Shown here: in pieces, positions 43,026 to 54,544 of the stretch
Position numbering within the stretch: the stretch's first letter is position 1
How the letters are laid out: each line of letters opens with the position of its first letter
Source: Orientallactaga sibirica
Lineage: Eukaryota > Chordata > Mammalia > Rodentia > Dipodidae
NCBI GenBank assembly: GCA_036365145.1
Contig: JAEOAD010000982.1
Coordinates: forward strand, 6,970,001 to 7,034,000
Length of the DNA stretch: 64,000 nucleotides
Reading direction: 5' to 3'
Program-made: the position numbers and the translations under genes
The notes under the pieces: model-generated
Seen by the model: only the letters and a program-made list of their open reading frames with translations
The model's database searches: none
Told to the model about the DNA's origin: nothing

Positions 43026-43914
43026 TGGTTGGGGGGGGCATACTTTATTGGTAAGACAGCAGTAATCACTTGGTGAAGGATGATATAATTTACAGCTATT
43101 AGCGACACTTGGGAGAAACTGGGCCATTCACTGTGTAATTAGCCTTACCTGTGTCTGCTTGTCTTGCCTGATGAATGGCTGGGCACATCTTTGTTTTCTC
43201 ACATGCTTGAATCAAAAAGAAAAGAATCAATTCCCTTGTGTTTTTCCTCAGCCTCACATACCCCTAAACATTTTGGCCTTATTTTGCCAGGCTGAGTATC
43301 TTTGCTTATTTATTCTCAAAATTCACTCATTCTTGGGCCTGGGAATTTGGTCACATCCAATAGGAAACTTGTTTCCTACCCACCTTTGGTGCCTCATATC
43401 TGATGTGTGTACCAAACTCACAGGAGTCCTTGGTCTCCCTAGGAAGCACCATTTTTCAAGTGCATCCAACTCATTTGCTATCTGGATTCAGACTAAGGGC
43501 CTTCCTGTGAGGGTGCCTAGCTACCCAAGTTCCTTAAAATCTGCAGTAGTCTTCTTGGACAAGAAAGACTTTGTTTTCCTGGTAGACAGCCCTTCTCTCA
43601 GAGTCTCCAAGCTCCTGCTGATCTGAGCAGAAGAAATTTCCATTGAGAGGAGCAGTGATCAAGTCTCTGTTCTGTAGTAGAACAGGAAGGCTTTGCCTCT
43701 CAGACTCATTTCTTTTTAAGATAATGCTGTTTGAAAATGTGAGAGTAAAAGGCATTATAATTAATACTTGTAACATAATTTGAAAGTCAAATTCCCAGCA
43801 GCTTCTAAAGATCAAAGATAACTGTACAGACAACTTCTTCATGGAGGAAGCTCCTGGGTTGGAATTGACAATACAGTGATATACACACTGGGTTTTATTT
43901 CCCTGTCTGGATTT
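43026..43914. other. No gene recognised, overlapping chance frames
   Basis: Open frames of 155 codons (+, 43159-43626) and 135 codons (-, 43534-43941) overlap here. Neither shows a recognisable domain, and both lie deep in an intron. I do not call them genes. Confidence 0.45.
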
Positions 43915-44100
43915 CACTGTTGACCAGGGTGGCATTGACATTTGGGCTAGATCATTCTCTGTTGTGGGACTGTCCTGTGTACATTACAGAGTACTGTGGA
44001 GCATTCCTGGCCCCTATCCAGTAAATGCCAGTAGTGCCTATACCCTTCCAGTTGTGGCAATTAAAAATGTCTCAAGGTATTGCCAGTGTCCCTTGGGGGG
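43915..44100 (+). mobile_element. MER5-type hAT transposon remnant
   Basis: 'gaccagggtggcattgacat', 'gttgtgggactgtcctgtgt', 'ggcaattaaaaatgtctcaa' and 'ccagtgtcccttggggggcc' match an old non-autonomous Charlie family from memory. Confidence 0.65.
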
Positions 44101-44392
44101 CCTGGTTTGTTTCCTGACACTATAGCAGAATAACATAGACTAGGCAGTTTATAACTGATTCACATCTGTTTGTCTCGTGATTCTTGGCACTGATTAGTCT
44201 GAGACTGAATGACCACATCTTGTCAGAGCCTTTCTATTGTTTTATGACATGCTGTAAAGTATCACATGGGCCAGAGGAAACATGAGATTAAACTCATAAT
44301 ATCAAACCCTTTGAGATTAATTGGCATTAACCCATTCACGAAGGTGGAGTTGTCATTACCCAAACACCTCTCCAATCTCTATCTCCTCGGTG

Positions 44393-44601
44393 CTGGAGAG
44401 ATGGTTCAGTAGTTAAAGCAATTCCCTACAAAGCCTAAAGACCTGAGTTTGATTCCCCAGTACCCACATAAAACCAGATGCACAGGGTAACACAGGCATC
44501 TGGAGTTTGTTGCAGGGGCTAGAGGCCCTAGCATGCCCATTGTGGTTTTTTTTTTCTCTCTCTCTCTCTCTCTCTCAAATAAGTAAATGAAATATTTTTA
44601 T
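44393..44601 (+). mobile_element. T-SINE, short form (inverted pair, left arm)
   Basis: 'gtgctggagagatggttcag' to the CT run and AAATAAGTAAATG tail, which faces the next copy's tail. Confidence 0.92.
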
Positions 44602-44606
44602 ATACT

Positions 44607-44803
44607 TTTAAAATTTTTTATTTATTTGAGAGAGAGAGAGCACGCACATGAATGGGCCTGCTAGGGCCTCCAGCCACTGCAAATGAACTCCAGATACAGG
44701 CACCACCTTGTGCATCTGGCTTATGTGGGACCTGGGGAGTCAAACCTGGGCCCTTTGGCTTTGCAAGCAAATGCCTTAAACATTAAGCCATTTCTCCAGC
44801 CCA
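44607..44803 (-). mobile_element. T-SINE, short form (inverted pair, right arm)
   Basis: Complete antisense copy ending 'aagccatttctccagccc'. Second tail-to-tail pair in the window. Confidence 0.92.
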
Positions 44804-44844
44804 ATAAAATGTTTTTTAACGTCCCCATTGCCCCAGACTGTCAC

Positions 44845-45215
44845 AATGGTGATTGTTGTGGTTTGTATGTAAACTGTCCCCCATAGGCTCATGTATTTGA
44901 ATGCTTGAGCTGCAGCTGGTGGTGCTATATAGTAAGGTTGTGGAACCTTTAGAAGATAGAACCTTTCTGGAGGAAGTAGGTCACTGGGAGGTGGACCTTG
45001 AGGTCTTGTAGCCTGGCTCCACTTCTTGTTTGATCACTACTTCCTGATTGTAGACACAGTGCGACCTGTTCTTCTTCATGTTTCTTCTGCTGTGACTTCC
45101 CTCCCGTGATGAAAAGTATCCCCTGGAGCTGTAAGCCACATTTAACCCTTCCTTCTTTAAGCTACCTCTTGTCATGTATTTGGTCACAGCAATGAGTAAA
45201 GTAATAAATACATTA
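44845..45215 (+). mobile_element. MaLR-type solo LTR
   Basis: 'gttgtggtttgtatgtaaac', 'ggaggaagtaggtcactggg', 'gccacatttaacccttcctt' and 'tggtcacagcaatgagtaaa' follow the ORR1/MT/MST LTR pattern. Confidence 0.7.
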
Positions 45216-45589
45216 ATTCAATTTACAATGTGTGGACTTTGCAGGATAGATGTAAATCACAGAGCCTCAATTTTGAACTGCATTTGAATAGTAAGTCTCA
45301 GTAGCTCATTGCTGTATCTCTGCTCTTTGATGCACAGTGGACACTTGGTTATTATTTCTCAAGTATATGAGAAGCCTAGTATGAACTCTACCTCTCCCAC
45401 TAGCCCCAGACACTCAGGATATGACCCAGAATTGGAGCTCTTATGTAAATTTAGCATGCAGCACAATCAGCCCCAGTTGCACTGCTGCACTGGATCATCT
45501 TCCAAGATCCTGCTATTGCTGGGCTCCTTCCTGGCATTGATCTTTAGCTAGTACTCATTGCCAGACAAGGGTTCTTCCTGTGTTCTCAG
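45216..45589. other. No gene or repeat recognised
   Basis: Intronic sequence with no supported feature. Confidence 0.5.
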
Positions 45590-45742
45590 GGCCAGTAGCA
45601 GCAGCAGCAACATATGGGGAACCTTGTGAGAAACAGAGATCCCCAGGACCTGCCTGATGTTGGAAACCCCGAGGATGGGGCCCAGTGATTTGTTTTTGCA
45701 AACCATCTGGTCCCATGCTCATTCAAGTATAAGAATTGCAGA
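45590..45742 (+). mobile_element. MER-type hAT transposon remnant
   Basis: 'gagatccccaggacctgcct' and 'gaggatggggcccagtgatt' recall the imperfect palindromic core of an old Charlie-type MITE. Confidence 0.5.
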
Positions 45743-46724
45743 CTGACGCCAGGGTGTTAAAAGTTTCCATGCTAATGAGAATCAGCAGAGTTCTTATTTA
45801 GTAGGTGGGTTCTTGGTCCCACCTTATATTCCAGCAAGTAGTCTAGGAAGCTATAAAATGAACAAGTGCCTCCACGCATTTCATATCCTCAGGAATGCCT
45901 GGGAAACACCCCAACTTGTGTCCTAGAGCATTTGAAAAGGCCTACTGTCATTTTTCTCCTCAAAGGCAGGATCTGCATCCTTGACTTTGGAAGTTCTTTT
46001 CCCATTTCTGACATCCTGATGCTGCCTCTCATCGTTTCCTCATTGTTGCCTTGCTGAGGTCTGGATGTATGTGTGCTTCATTTCCTCCCTGAAAGCCAGA
46101 TACCAGCCTTATTTCGTTCAGTCTGTTGTCCCCAGAATGGGATAAAAGCTCACACCCCTCCATGCCATGTCAGAGTACAAAAACTCTGAAAATAAAATGA
46201 TTTTAGTGTTCATTGGGTGACTAAACTTGTTCTTGCCTGGCAGGTGCCTGTATGGTATTTATCTTACCTGGGGTGACTGCCATTTCATTCATTGAAGAAA
46301 GTTAATGACTGACCTCAGCCCAAGATTGCAACAGGAGTTGTTACATATTATATGGCATATACAGTATAGTCCTTTACAATCTGAGTAATTCTTGTCCCAG
46401 GAGTATGGTTTATGGATCACAAACTAGTAGTGTTCAGATAATACTTATCTGATGAAGGAAAGAATTTCTGATGATGATGTTGCTGAAAGTCAACGTCACG
46501 GGGCTTGTTGGGATACTTCTTGTAGTGTCCCAAAGGGGAAAAAGATACACTGCAGTTCTAGACCTGACCTGGTATTTTCAAGAAACTCTGGGGAGCTTCT
46601 TGCCATACTCCGACTGTGGCATGCATATGGGATTGTGATTTTCAGAAAATTTAGTTCACTGAGGTTTTCTGTATTTAGTTTCTTCTTGTATATCTGATCA
46701 GGTTGCTAATGTGTTTGCTCTACT
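45743..46724. other. No gene or repeat recognised
   Basis: About 1 kb of intronic sequence. The 81-codon frame at 46452-46697 shows no domain. Confidence 0.5.
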
Positions 46725-46727
46725 TTT

Positions 46728-46957
46728 ATTTTTTTTTTTATTTTTGTTTATTTATTTGAGAGTGACAGAGAGAAAACGAGGCAGATAGATAGTGAGAGAA
46801 TGGGCACACCAGGGCCTCCAGCCACTGCAAACAAATTCCAGATGCATGCGCCACTTTGTGAATCTGTCTTACATAGGTCCTGGGGAATCAAGCCTTGAAC
46901 CAGTGTCCTTAGGCTTCACAGGCAAGTGCTTAACCTCTAAGCCATCTCTCCAGGCCC
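46728..46957 (-). mobile_element. T-SINE, short form
   Basis: T-rich tail, GA block, complete antisense body ending 'aagccatctctccaggccc'. Confidence 0.93.
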
Positions 46958-47010
46958 TCTGCTGTTAGTTTTTAAGCTGAGGGTATTTTTTTGCTTGTTA
47001 GTTTTAAATT

Positions 47011-47148
47011 GGTTTGGGGTTGTTTTGTTTTGTTTTTGAAGTAGGGGCTTACTCTAGCCCAGGCTGACCTGAAACTCACTCTGTAGTACCCGGATGGCCT
47101 TGAACTCATGGTGATCTTCCTATCTCTGCCTCCCAAGTGCTGGGATTC
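47011..47148 (-). mobile_element. B1 SINE, head lost
   Basis: Antisense B1 that stops at 'aagtgctgggattc', just where the next SINE's T-run begins. About 25 bp of the B1 head are missing. Confidence 0.88.
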
Positions 47149-47437
47149 TTTTTTTTGTTTGTTTGTTTTGTTTTTAATTTTTTTATTTTTGGAGAGAGAC
47201 AGAGAGAGTGAGAGAGACAGACAGAGAGAGAGGGAGAGGGAGACAGATAGAGATGGGCCTGCCAGCAGCCTCTCAGCTGCTGTGAATGAAATCCAGATGT
47301 GTGTGCCCCCTTGTGGTCAAGTGCAGCATTGCGCCCTTGTGTCACTGCATCTGGCTAAACGTGGGACCTGGAGAATGGAACCGGGTTCTTAGGCTTAGCA
47401 GGCAGGCGCCTTACCCGCTAAGCCATCTCTCCAGCCC
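47149..47437 (-). mobile_element. T-SINE, long form 2
   Basis: Long T-rich and GA blocks, 'ggtcaagtgcagcattgcg' and the head 'taagccatctctccagccc'. Close to consensus, so probably young. Confidence 0.94.
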
Positions 47438-47656
47438 TGTTTTGTTTTTTAACTGAATTGTTTATAAAACCAGCTGAAAGAAGTCATGTGATGTGAGTTC
47501 AATTCCTTTAAAGGTCTGTTTTTAATATCATGTAAATTTCCAGACTACAGATTGAAATGTTTTAGGGTGTGGAGAGTGGTGGGAGTATATGCAAACAGTG
47601 GCTGACCTTCTTAGTGATGTTCAGTTTAGCAAGCTTCTTTAAAAAATTATAAACTG

Positions 47657-47818
47657 TCCAGGTGTGGTGATGTGCACATGTAATCCCAGTACTTGGGAGG
47701 TTGAGGCAGTAGGATCATCATAAATTCAAGGCCATCATAGTCTTCATAGTAAGTTCCAAGCTTTCCTGGGCTACCAACTGAGATCTGTTCTCAGAAATAA
47801 AAAACAAAACAAAAAAAT
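47657..47818 (+). mobile_element. B1 SINE, diverged
   Basis: 'ccaggtgtggtgatgtgcac', 'gtaatcccagtacttggg', then a CAAAA tail. Confidence 0.82.
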
Positions 47819-48179
47819 TGGAAGCTGAAAATTACTTAGTACAGGGGCTCTTGATCTGGGAGTTAAGTAATGCCATCAGGGTCTGCTACCCTTTTGTTAC
47901 ATAATTTCTCCACTTACTTGAATGTGTTTGTATGGTTTGTTTTATTTCTGGAAAGGGAGTCATTGCTTTTTATAAGATTGTTAAAAGACTAAGACAAAAA
48001 GCCTTTAAGAACAGAATCATGATTTCAGACTTATGTTAATTCATTAGTGTTTTAATTCTTTGAAAGGGAAACAAGAAAAAAGTCTCAGTTGCAATACAAA
48101 CTGTGCCTTTATAGCTTTATGTATGTGTCTATCTTCATTCTTACTTGATCTCAGAGTAATTAAATCCTTCTAATTCATG

Positions 48180-48545
48180 AATAGATAGCAAATGCCTCCA
48201 AAAATTAATTTCATTCCCTTCTTCTCTCAGTTTCTATTCATTTAAGACTTAAAATCTTCCCATGTCCAAAAAGTATTTAGAATTATATTCGTCTTTTAAG
48301 ACATATCAAATGCCACTTTTTATGAACCTTTTTTTGCACGCATGTAATCTTGCCTTTGTCTGAAACACAGTAACATTATTCCACCATAGTGAATTTATGC
48401 ATTTGTTTTTCTTGTCTTTTTGTCATTCTCCTATCCTCCCCTTTCTCTAGGCATTAGATTGTCAGTTCCATGTAAGCATAAGGGGGGGGGGGTTGCACTT
48501 ATTTTGTATGTCGTAGGCCCATAATAAATATTTGAACTGAAATAG
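48180..48545 (+). mobile_element. L2 LINE 3' region
   Basis: 'ctctaggcattagattgtca', 'tgcacttattttgtatgtcg' and 'taggcccataataaatattt' fit the L2 3' end. A run of ten G (about 48482-48491) interrupts it. Confidence 0.6.
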
Positions 48546-48621
48546 GAAATAACTTAAAATAAAAATAAAATCAAAGTCTTGGATTTAATGATTATTTTGC
48601 ATATACATTTAGTTTTGAGTG

Positions 48622-48624
<3 letters not shown>

Positions 48625-48653
<29 letters not shown>

Positions 48654-48797
48654 GGTTTTTCGAGGTAGAATGTCACTCTAGCTCAGGCTGACCTGGAGTT
48701 TACTATATAGTCTCAGGGTGGCCTCGAACTCGTGGTCATCCTCCTACCTCTGCCTCCCGAGTGCTAGGATTAAAGACGTCCGCCACCATGCCTGGCT
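48625..48797 (-). mobile_element. B1 SINE
   Basis: Pure T28-type tail, full antisense B1. Flank gagtga on both sides. Confidence 0.94.
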
Positions 48798-49767
48798 GAG
48801 TGAATTTCTTAAAACCAATGCTTTTATTTTTGATACTGCTGAATTAAAGCTTTAAATACCTTGTAAGTAAAAAAAAAAATAAATTATTTTTAAAAACTAC
48901 ATCATGATCAATTAAAGTGTGAGGCTACTAGCTGCCATCTTTGGTCAGGCACATTTGTAACTAGAGTCCTGAAGCATCAGAGCTGGCAGAAACTTAGGTA
49001 TATCCCAGTATGCTCCTTGGAGTCCCAGAATATCACCAACATGTTTTTTAGGGACTAAGTAGAAGAAACAACTCTATTCTCTAATCAGAGCAGCTCTGTT
49101 TTTAGTTTTAAGATTTGAGATCTGGAGTGAATTTAAATTAGCTAAAAGTATTCTGTAGAAGTTTACTAAATTCTCCTGTAGCTTATCATTGGCTGGTCCC
49201 CAATTTTACATCTGATGTAATTGTGTTCATCCAGAGGTATATAATGTGATTGTCTCAGGTCATGCTCCAGAAATTCCAGCTGGGATGGACTTAGTTCCAA
49301 ATGTCCTGACTCCTGACCCAGAATCCTCTTCTGTTGGGCTACCCCTCAGATGATTCTGCCGCTTCATAGGTGTCACTTGAGGGTTATTAAGAAATGAGTG
49401 AGAGTTCTGTGTCAGGTCTTAGGGATAGACATAGGGGCAAGACATGCATTCGCAACATTCTTCATGGAGAATGGACAGAGTTTTACATGCTTCCCAGATA
49501 ATTCTGTGTTTAATGTCTTCCACACCAAACAGCCTAGCTACAGGGTAGAAGCATTCTAAAACTAAATTATGGTAAGGATCATATAAGTGCACAATATTTT
49601 TAAATATATCAAACTGTGCAGTTTAAATGAGTGCATTTTATGGTATCAAATGATACTTATTAAACATGTTTCAAAAAGGCAGGCGATGCCTGCCCTCCTT
49701 AACCTATAAAGAAACTGTAAGCATAGAGTAAAATGGCCTTGTGAAATATTTAAAGACATTATAAAGG
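48798..49767. other. No gene or repeat recognised
   Basis: About 970 bp of AT-rich intronic sequence. Confidence 0.5.
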
Positions 49768-49784
49768 CATGCTAACTCTTTCTT

Positions 49785-49967
49785 CTTTTCTTTTCTTTTT
49801 CTTTCTTTTTTTGTTTTGTTTTTGTTTTTAAGGTAGGGTCTTGCTCTATCCCAGGCTGACCTGGAATTCACTATGCAATCTCAGGGTAGCCTCAAACTCA
49901 CGGCGATCCTCCTACCTCTGCCTCCTGAGTGCTGGGATTAAAGCCTTGCACCACCATGACCAGCTTT
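49785..49967 (-). mobile_element. B1 SINE with perfect 17-bp duplication
   Basis: catgctaactctttctt lies at 49768-49784 and 49968-49984, bracketing a (TTTTC)n tail and full antisense B1. Confidence 0.96.
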
Positions 49968-50109
49968 CATGCTAACTCTTTCTTAGCAATATTTTCCAAT
50001 TATGTTGATTAAAAATCAATTGCGTAGTGTTTTACTATATGCCATGGCTTTAAATAACAAGGGAAGACATAAAGGGAAAGGGAATGATATAGATACATAG
50101 AAAGATGCT

Positions 50110-51075
50110 TTTTAAATGTTTATTATTATTAACAAGATGTTTCGTATGGATTCCTCATGTGTCGGTGCCCTCTTTTCCATCATCCCTACCCCCATTCCAT
50201 TGGGGATGCTCCTCAGTGGGGTTGCAGGTATTCCCCATGGGGTTGTAGTCTATGTGTTGTTGGAGCAGTAGTCAGTTATTTTGAGGGAGGCAATGCCTCT
50301 GGGCATGATGTCTCAACCTATGGCTCTTACAATCTTTCCACACCCCTTCTGCAAAATTCCCTGAGCCCTGGTGGATGAGTTTTAAGTCTACTTTAGTGAT
50401 GAGCTCTTAGGAGCCTCTGGATCTCTGCTTTGGTAGGTGTTAAGTATCCTCAGGGTCTGTCTCCTTCACCCTGGCGCTGATTATCAGGAATAGCATGGAA
50501 GCAGCACTCTTGCTCGTCTCCCCATTCCTCTGTGGATTCAGCTGTGGCTTGGCTGAAGTATGAGGGGTAGGTTATCTCCTCAGGTCTCACTATCTTCTGA
50601 AAAAGAAGAACAGATTCTCCAATGGAGAGTGATGTCAGTGTAGTTTAAATGGTATAAGCATTATAAACTTAAGGATAATTTGATGTATGTAGCCCCTCTT
50701 TTAGCCAAAGACTAGTGAGAGATTGACACTAGAGAGTATAATCTTTGTCTCCATAGAATTCTGATATGGTTCCCAATTCCAGATATGGCTTCCTTTACAC
50801 TGAGCAGATCGCCTAGCCATTCAGAAAGCTATTGGTTACCCAGCGAGGCTATGTGCCACTATTGCACTGGTGTTTAAGGATGCTATTTTTTCACCCAGTG
50901 CTGAGACATACTCTACTAAGTATTTTAGAGGTGGTAACTTTTATCAAGTTCCTTCATATTAGGATGTCTTCTGTTTCGAGTTGTGAATGCCTACCAGATC
51001 ACAAAATAGTGGCAAATGATTGGCTTGCTAAGTTCTTACCAGGAAGCCAGGGAGAGGGGTCCTATTAAGCTGGTG
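50110..51075 (-). mobile_element. Unassigned dispersed repeat, possibly L1-related
   Basis: C- and T-rich text such as 'ggggatgctcctcagtgggg', 'tctgctttggtaggtgttaa' and 'tcaggtctcactatcttctg' looks like a LINE 3' untranslated region. I cannot assign it firmly. Confidence 0.3.
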
Positions 51076-51261
51076 AATTTGAATGACATCTCAATACTCT
51101 TCTTAAGACTCAGGGTCAAGTTCCCTGATTGTCTTGGCTTTCCTCCCAGAATAGAAATATGATTGCTACAGTGCCAAACATTGTCTTGACTTCCAGCAAA
51201 GACAACAGTGTTAAAGTCTAAAAGTGGTCCTGAGAAGGTGGTTCCATCTGTAAAGTCTTTA

Positions 51262-51545
51262 CAATGCAAGCACGAGAAACTGTGTTCAGATCATCATTAC
51301 CCACATAAAGCCCGGCCAAGAATTCCATCACTGTGAGCACAGAGGCAAGAAGATTTTTAGGGCTTGCTGCTTAGCTAGTCTAGTGGAGTCAGTGAGTTCC
51401 AAGTTCAGTGAGAGGTCCTGCTTCACAAAACAATATGGGGAGTGATTGAAGTAGACACCCAACATGACCTTTGGCATCTATATATATGTACACACATATG
51501 CACATTTGCATGCATACCACACACGTGTATACACACTACAAAAGC
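51262..51545 (+). mobile_element. B3/B4-like SINE
   Basis: 'caatgcaagcacgagaaact', 'ctagtggagtcagtgagttc', 'cagtgagaggtcctgcttca', then a CA/TA-rich end. Confidence 0.6.
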
Positions 51546-51892
51546 CCAAAGATAGAGGGAGGGATGATGATCCCTGGTAACACGCTGAGCTCCTGGTTTT
51601 TATTCTTAGCACTGTGAACAATCAAACAAACAAAAAGCTGAAAGGCAGATGACTATTTGCCTTTATTTAACCACTATGCCATCTCTCCAGCCCTATTATC
51701 TTTTTATTGAAAGAAAGAGACATGACTGGTTTTCCTTCTTTCTTTACTGGTTATGGGTAACTGATGTTCTTTGTAAATTGTCTTCATGATTTCCATCCCA
51801 TTAATTATTCTTAAAGTTGGGATTCCTCAGGGCAGTTCTTCAGTAATGCTCTATGTGTTCATGTGGTTTGAAGAATTGAGGTTGGGTAGTCG

Positions 51893-51932
<40 letters not shown>

Positions 51933-52105
51933 TTGTTTTTTTTTTTTTTTTTTTTTTTTTTGGTTTTCAAGGTAGGGTCTCACTCTGGCCCAGGCTGACC
52001 TGGAATTCACTATGTAGTCTCAGGGTGGCCTTGAACTCATGGTGATCCTCCTACCTCTGCCTCCTGAATGCTGGGATTACAGGTGTGCGCCACCACACCC
52101 AGCTG
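51893..52105 (-). mobile_element. B1 SINE with (TTTC)n and poly-T tail
   Basis: About 40 bp of TTTC, then a T run, then full antisense B1. The flanking duplication is not clear. Confidence 0.92.
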
Positions 52106-52283
52106 TCATATTTCACTAACACAGTCAATACCAAAATTGACAAGGAGCTGTCATTATCCAATTTAAAGATGTTTAACATCCCTCTGTCTGGAACATTTGA
52201 CCAATTCAGACTTCAGAAGATTTGCTATTATTAATTAAAGAGAAATAACACATTGGTAACTATGTGGGTTACAAGTATGGTTT

Positions 52284-52510
52284 GGGGCTGAAGAGATGGC
52301 TTAGAGATTAAGGCATTTGCCCACAAAGCCTAAAGACCTAGGTTTGATTCCCCAGGACCCATGTAAACTAGATGCACAAAGTGACACATGTATCTGGAAT
52401 TCATTTGCAGTGGCTAGAGGCCCTGGCACACTCATTCATTCATTCTCATTCATATTCATTCTCTCTCTTTGCCCCTTTCTCAAATAAGTAATCATTAAAT
52501 TTTTTAAAAT
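52284..52510 (+). mobile_element. T-SINE, short form
   Basis: Complete copy with an ATTC repeat in the normally CT-rich block. Confidence 0.91.
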
Positions 52511-52755
52511 TAAAAAGAAGAAATATGTTCATTGTGAGATTTAGAACTTGTGCCCCTCAGGACAGTTTAATGAGCAAAATCCATCAGAGGCCTAGAGTGC
52601 CCAAGGAGGAAGGCTTCTAACTCTGGATAGGGGAATGTAACTTATCTTCAAGCCATTGGACAGAAATTAAAAATACCTGTACAGAAGTAAAGTGATTCCC
52701 ATTCCTTTGCCCTTCTCCTTTCCTCTCTCTATCATGGCCTAACCCTAGACCATTA

Positions 52756-53109
52756 TTTTATTTTGCATATGTATGTGTGGTTTGCATGCGTGTGTGGGTA
52801 CATCTGTGTAAGGCACACATGCATGTGTTGTATGTGTGTTAGAGGTTCAAAATTGACATTGAGTTTCTTCCTTGGTTACTCTTCACCTTATTTATTGAGG
52901 CAGAGTCTCTCACTTGAATTCAGGGATTGCCAGTTTGGCTAGTCTAGGTACCCCGCTTTCCCTGGGGGATCCCCTCTCTGCCTCCTGAGTATTGAGATTG
53001 CATTTGGGCTGCCACATCTGCCTGACATTTATGTAGGTGCTACAGATCCCAACTCTGGTCCTCATACTTACATAGCAAGCACTTTATCCACTGAGCCATC
53101 TCCCCAGCC
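52756..53109 (-). mobile_element. B3/B4-like SINE
   Basis: TG-rich start, 'ttgaggcagagtctctcac', 'gtttggctagtctaggtacc', 'ctggtcctcatacttacat', 'ctgagccatctccccagccc'. Confidence 0.7.
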
Positions 53110-54007
53110 CAGATTTTTAAATTGCTTTTATTTTATATATCACTCTTTCTGAGATATTCACTAACATAGAGCAATGTATTTCAGTGGCATAAAGTATAAT
53201 AGGGACAATATACTCACATATAAAGCTGTAGGTGATGATCTGTCTATTGGAACCAAACTAAGCCTTGGAAAATATCTAAGGATATTCCAAGCCATGAGAT
53301 TTGTTGACTTTGCTGGAGAAAAATAAATGTCTCCTCTAGTAGATAATAAATGTCTTCAATTTTTCTTTCTACTCTCTATCCTGAGTAACAAAAGCATGGT
53401 TTGCCAAGTCTTCATTTTTTAAATACCTTACAAATGTTTCTACCATCTTTTCAACTGGTGTTTTTGGATAGAGATAATTTAACATCAGATAGACTTACAA
53501 AAACATATAATTCATGACATATTTGAATTGATTTTTAGTAGTCAAAGTATTTTTCTCTTTTCGGTGAGAACTGTGTATTTCCTTGCCAATGAACAGCCCT
53601 GCTGAAGATTAAGTAGATTTCCAAAGAAAGGCCATGAAAAATTTATGAACACATTCACCCCTTCTCACACACAGGCACATTAAAAAATGTTCTGTTAATA
53701 TATGTTGGTCATTTGTGATTGACATGTTCACATATAATTTCATCAACATTTATCTCTTAAGACATATCCTAATGAGGCAATTTTTCATTATTTTATTTGC
53801 CATGGTAGCTTTGTAACAGATGTAAAGGCCCTGTTTGTGATTTCACAATGTATGGAAGAAGGCAATAAGAAAAAAAAAAGTGTTCTGCTCTTTGCAGATG
53901 TCTGTCTATGCATGTACCTGAAGAAAATGTAAAATGGCTCACATGTGCTTTCCTGAGATTTAGCGCACACTCTTTCTTTTCTACCTGAGAAAGGCAAAGT
54001 AGTCAAC
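53110..54007. other. No gene or repeat recognised
   Basis: AT-rich sequence upstream of the SH3-C exon. It lacks young SINEs, so it may be under weak constraint. Confidence 0.4.
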
Positions 54008-54100
54008 GGGATTCATGATATTACCTGACTTGTGAGGGTTAAATGCAGAGATAAATATACATGAGTCCACAGTGAGCACTCAACTTTCTGAGGGTGACCC
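54008..54100 (+). mobile_element. MIR fragment
   Basis: 'gtgagggttaaatgcagaga' and 'ccacagtgagcactcaactt' resemble the MIR 3' half. Confidence 0.45.
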
Positions 54101-54236
54101 TTTCTTTATGAAGCCATAATATCACAGCTGTTAAACATGCCTTTCCCTGAAGTTGATGTGTCAGAGAACACCTTCTTCTGGGCCAGCTTATCAGATGAAT
54201 GAAGCCCGTTAAAGTTCTTTCCTTTTCTTCTTACAG

Positions 54237-54331
54237 CCAAGGATTACTGTAAAGTCATCTTTCCATACGAGGCACAGAATGACGATGAATTGACAATCAA
54301 AGAAGGAGATATTGTGACTCTCATCAATAAG
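54237..54331 (+). CDS. SH3KBP1: SH3KBP1 coding exon: first half of SH3-C
   Basis: The 95 bases finish the threonine codon begun at 35734 and then encode 31 residues. They start [19 protein letters not shown] and end [10 protein letters not shown]. The acceptor is 'ttcttcttacag' and the donor gtaagc starts at 54332, in phase 0. This is the start of an SH3 fold: the ALYDY-like strand is VIFPYEA, the acidic RT loop is NDDELT and the diverging turn is KEGD. The exon stops before the tryptophan pair and the PDNFV end of the domain, which must lie on a later exon. The sequence fits SH3KBP1 SH3-C and not CD2AP, which from memory has a different strand and loop. SH3-C binds atypical proline-arginine motifs and also ubiquitin in the family. 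Confidence 0.97.
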
Positions 54332-54401
54332 GTAAGCAATACTTCTCACTTGTTGTCTAAACCATGAAGTGAGCATCAATGGGGTATTACCAGCTTTCAT
54401 T

Positions 54402-54530
54402 TTAGTCACTCTGGCCCAGGCTGACCTGGAATTAACTATGTAGTCTCAGGGTGGCTTCGAACTCATGGCGATCCTCCTACCTCTGCCTCCTGAGTGCTGG
54501 GATTAAAGGCATGCGCCACCACGCCTGGCT
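54402..54530 (-). mobile_element. B1 SINE lacking its tail, 71 bp after the exon
   Basis: Antisense B1 from 'tcactctggcccaggctgac' to 'ccaccacgcctggct'. The A-tail side (T-run on +) is absent. Confidence 0.92.
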
Positions 54531-54544
54531 CCCTTTTTGGTTTT

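Larger units (their letters stand above)
35735..54236 (+). other. SH3KBP1: SH3KBP1 complete intron, 18,502 bp
   Basis: GT-AG intron (gtaagt ... ttcttcttacag), phase 1. It divides a threonine codon, A from the first exon and CC from the second. It carries two LTRs, MaLR, hAT, L2 and MIR remnants and many SINEs. I saw no further exon. Confidence 0.92.

Noticed and set aside
43159..43941. Overlapping open frames of 155 (+) and 135 (-) codons
   Set aside because: Among the longest frames in the window, but no recognisable domain, no splice or promoter context, and they lie inside the 18.5-kb SH3KBP1 intron. The overlap on both strands points to chance.
54237..54331. CD2AP instead of SH3KBP1
   Set aside because: The paralogue's third SH3 domain has a different first strand and RT loop in memory, whereas VIFPYEA and NDDELT with the preceding KTEMDSRTK linker fit SH3KBP1.
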